Below are positions 6,521 to 7,018 of a DNA stretch of 7,018 nt, one piece after another. Every line of letters begins with the position of its first letter. Position 1 is the stretch's first letter. The notes under the pieces were generated by a model that saw only the letters and a program-made list of their open reading frames with translations, had not been told where the DNA came from and did not search any database. The translations under genes and the position numbers were made by a program. Source of the DNA: Saprospirales bacterium (GTDB lineage: Bacteria > Bacteroidota > Bacteroidia > Chitinophagales > Saprospiraceae); NCBI GenBank assembly GCA_024642645.1, contig JAHEAS010000179.1, forward strand, positions 1-7,018, given 5' to 3'.

Positions 6521-7018
6521 CTACTCCACGTCCTTCACACACCGGAATCCTGTGTGGTTCAGTCCAGTGTCCACGCTTGACCCCATGCGTCGGGCATTGC
6601 GATAACCTGAACAGTAATCGTCGTTGCACAGGAAAGAACCGCCCCGAATTACCTTCTCTTGTTGGAACGGCATATTGGGATTGTACCCCTTGTTAGGGCC
6701 TTTCGAGTTTGCCGCTTTTGCGTTTTCGCTTTTGTAAAACTTGAAATCGAACCAGTCACCGCACCATTCCCACACGTTGCCCGCCATATCATACAAACCA
6801 TAGCCGTTGGGAGGAAATGATTTGACTGGGGCTGCAGCGAAGAACCCGTCCTTCAATTCATTTTTGTAAGGGAACATGCCCTGCCAGAAATTGGCCTTTG
6901 GTGCGCCTTCATTGGCCGCTTCGTTTCCCCAGGCGTAAATCGCATTTTCCAAGCCACCCCTTGCCGCCCATTCCCATTCGGCCTCGGTGGGCAGTCGCTT
7001 GCCTGCCCATTTGGCGAA
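6521..7018 (-). CDS. Formylglycine-generating enzyme (FGE/SUMF1-type sulfatase-modifying factor), N-terminus outside window
   Basis: This copper-dependent oxidase family converts a cysteine of type I sulfatases to C-alpha-formylglycine, which activates them. The frame reads in from the right edge with no start codon in view, so 165 C-terminal residues are visible of a usual 300-380. In order they show AGKRLPTEAEWEWAARGG (from about 5), YAWGNE, then LYDMAGNVWEW (75-85), RGGSFLC..DYC (127-136) and GFRCV (157-161). The two cysteines, 131 and 136 in this fragment, have the C-x4-C spacing of the catalytic copper-binding pair in characterised FGEs (human SUMF1 C336/C341). This separates it from relatives such as EgtB, PvdO, GldJ and GldK, which share the fold without that pair. 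It runs convergently to the propeller gene and belongs to a different transcript, probably from a region to the right where a sulfatase could lie. It stops at TAG (6521-6523). Confidence 0.93.
   Translation of the reverse strand, partial: FAKWAGKRLPTEAEWEWAARGGLENAIYAWGNEAANEGAPKANFWQGMFPYKNELKDGFFAAAPVKSFPPNGYGLYDMAGNVWEWCGDWFDFKFYKSENAKAANSKGPNKGYNPNMPFQQEKVIRGGSFLCNDDYCSGYRNARRMGSSVDTGLNHTGFRCVKDVE

Noticed and set aside
6952..6952. Start of the minus-strand gene at the TTG codon at 6952
   Set aside because: The frame stays open to 7018 and encodes the conserved AGKRLPTEAEWEWAARGG block upstream, so the codon is an internal Leu and the true start is outside the window.
6521..7018. Reading the FGE-fold protein as GldJ/GldK (gliding/T9SS lipoproteins), suggested by the neighbouring T9SS substrate
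   Set aside because: The C-x4-C active-site pair and the GFRCV ending match catalytic FGEs; the gliding proteins share the fold but are not expected to keep that pair.
1..7018. CRISPR arrays, insertion sequences, tRNA or rRNA genes
   Set aside because: No regularly spaced direct repeats, transposase motifs, terminal inverted repeats or RNA-gene signatures were seen on either strand.

Overview
The window looks like chromosomal DNA of an aerobic Bacteroidota bacterium, most likely a Cytophagales or Saprospirales relative. Three independent signs support this: a SusC/SusD outer-membrane pair, a protein with a type IX secretion (T9SS) C-terminal sorting domain, and start codons preceded by A/T-rich sequence rather than a Shine-Dalgarno box. 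The order is an inference from gene content and moderate GC, not from a marker gene.

Layout, left to right. (1) 1-2654, plus strand: a SusC-family TonB-dependent transporter, cut at its 5' end by the window edge. (2) 2655-2730: a short gap with a 10-bp stem-loop and an A/T-rich leader. (3) 2731-4485, plus: the partner SusD/RagB lipoprotein. (4) 4504-4543: a strong intrinsic terminator that closes the susC-susD unit. (5) 4569-6404, plus: a secreted FG-GAP (VCBS)/ASPIC-UnbV (CRTAC1-type) seven-repeat beta-propeller with a T9SS sorting domain. (6) 6405-6520: a 116-bp convergent junction without a convincing terminator. (7) 6521-7018, minus: the C-terminal half of a formylglycine-generating enzyme (FGE) that keeps both catalytic cysteines. 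Its 5' part lies beyond the window.

How the parts fit. SusC and SusD form the usual import complex: SusD is a lipoprotein lid at the cell surface and SusC is the TonB-driven channel, for an oligosaccharide or another large nutrient. The propeller protein is exported through Sec and T9SS and probably sits at the cell surface, where it may bind a ligand or help build the surface complex. The FGE would convert a cysteine in type I sulfatases to formylglycine. Its closeness suggests, but does not prove, that sulfated glycans are among the substrates handled by this region. No glycoside hydrolase, sulfatase, regulator, tRNA, rRNA, CRISPR array or mobile element is visible. The substrate cannot be read from this window.

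Nothing here is clearly a new system. The points most worth a second look are the FGE beside a SusCD pair, the strong terminator placed only 25 bp before the propeller gene, the degenerate fourth propeller blade, and the base-composition change at that gene.
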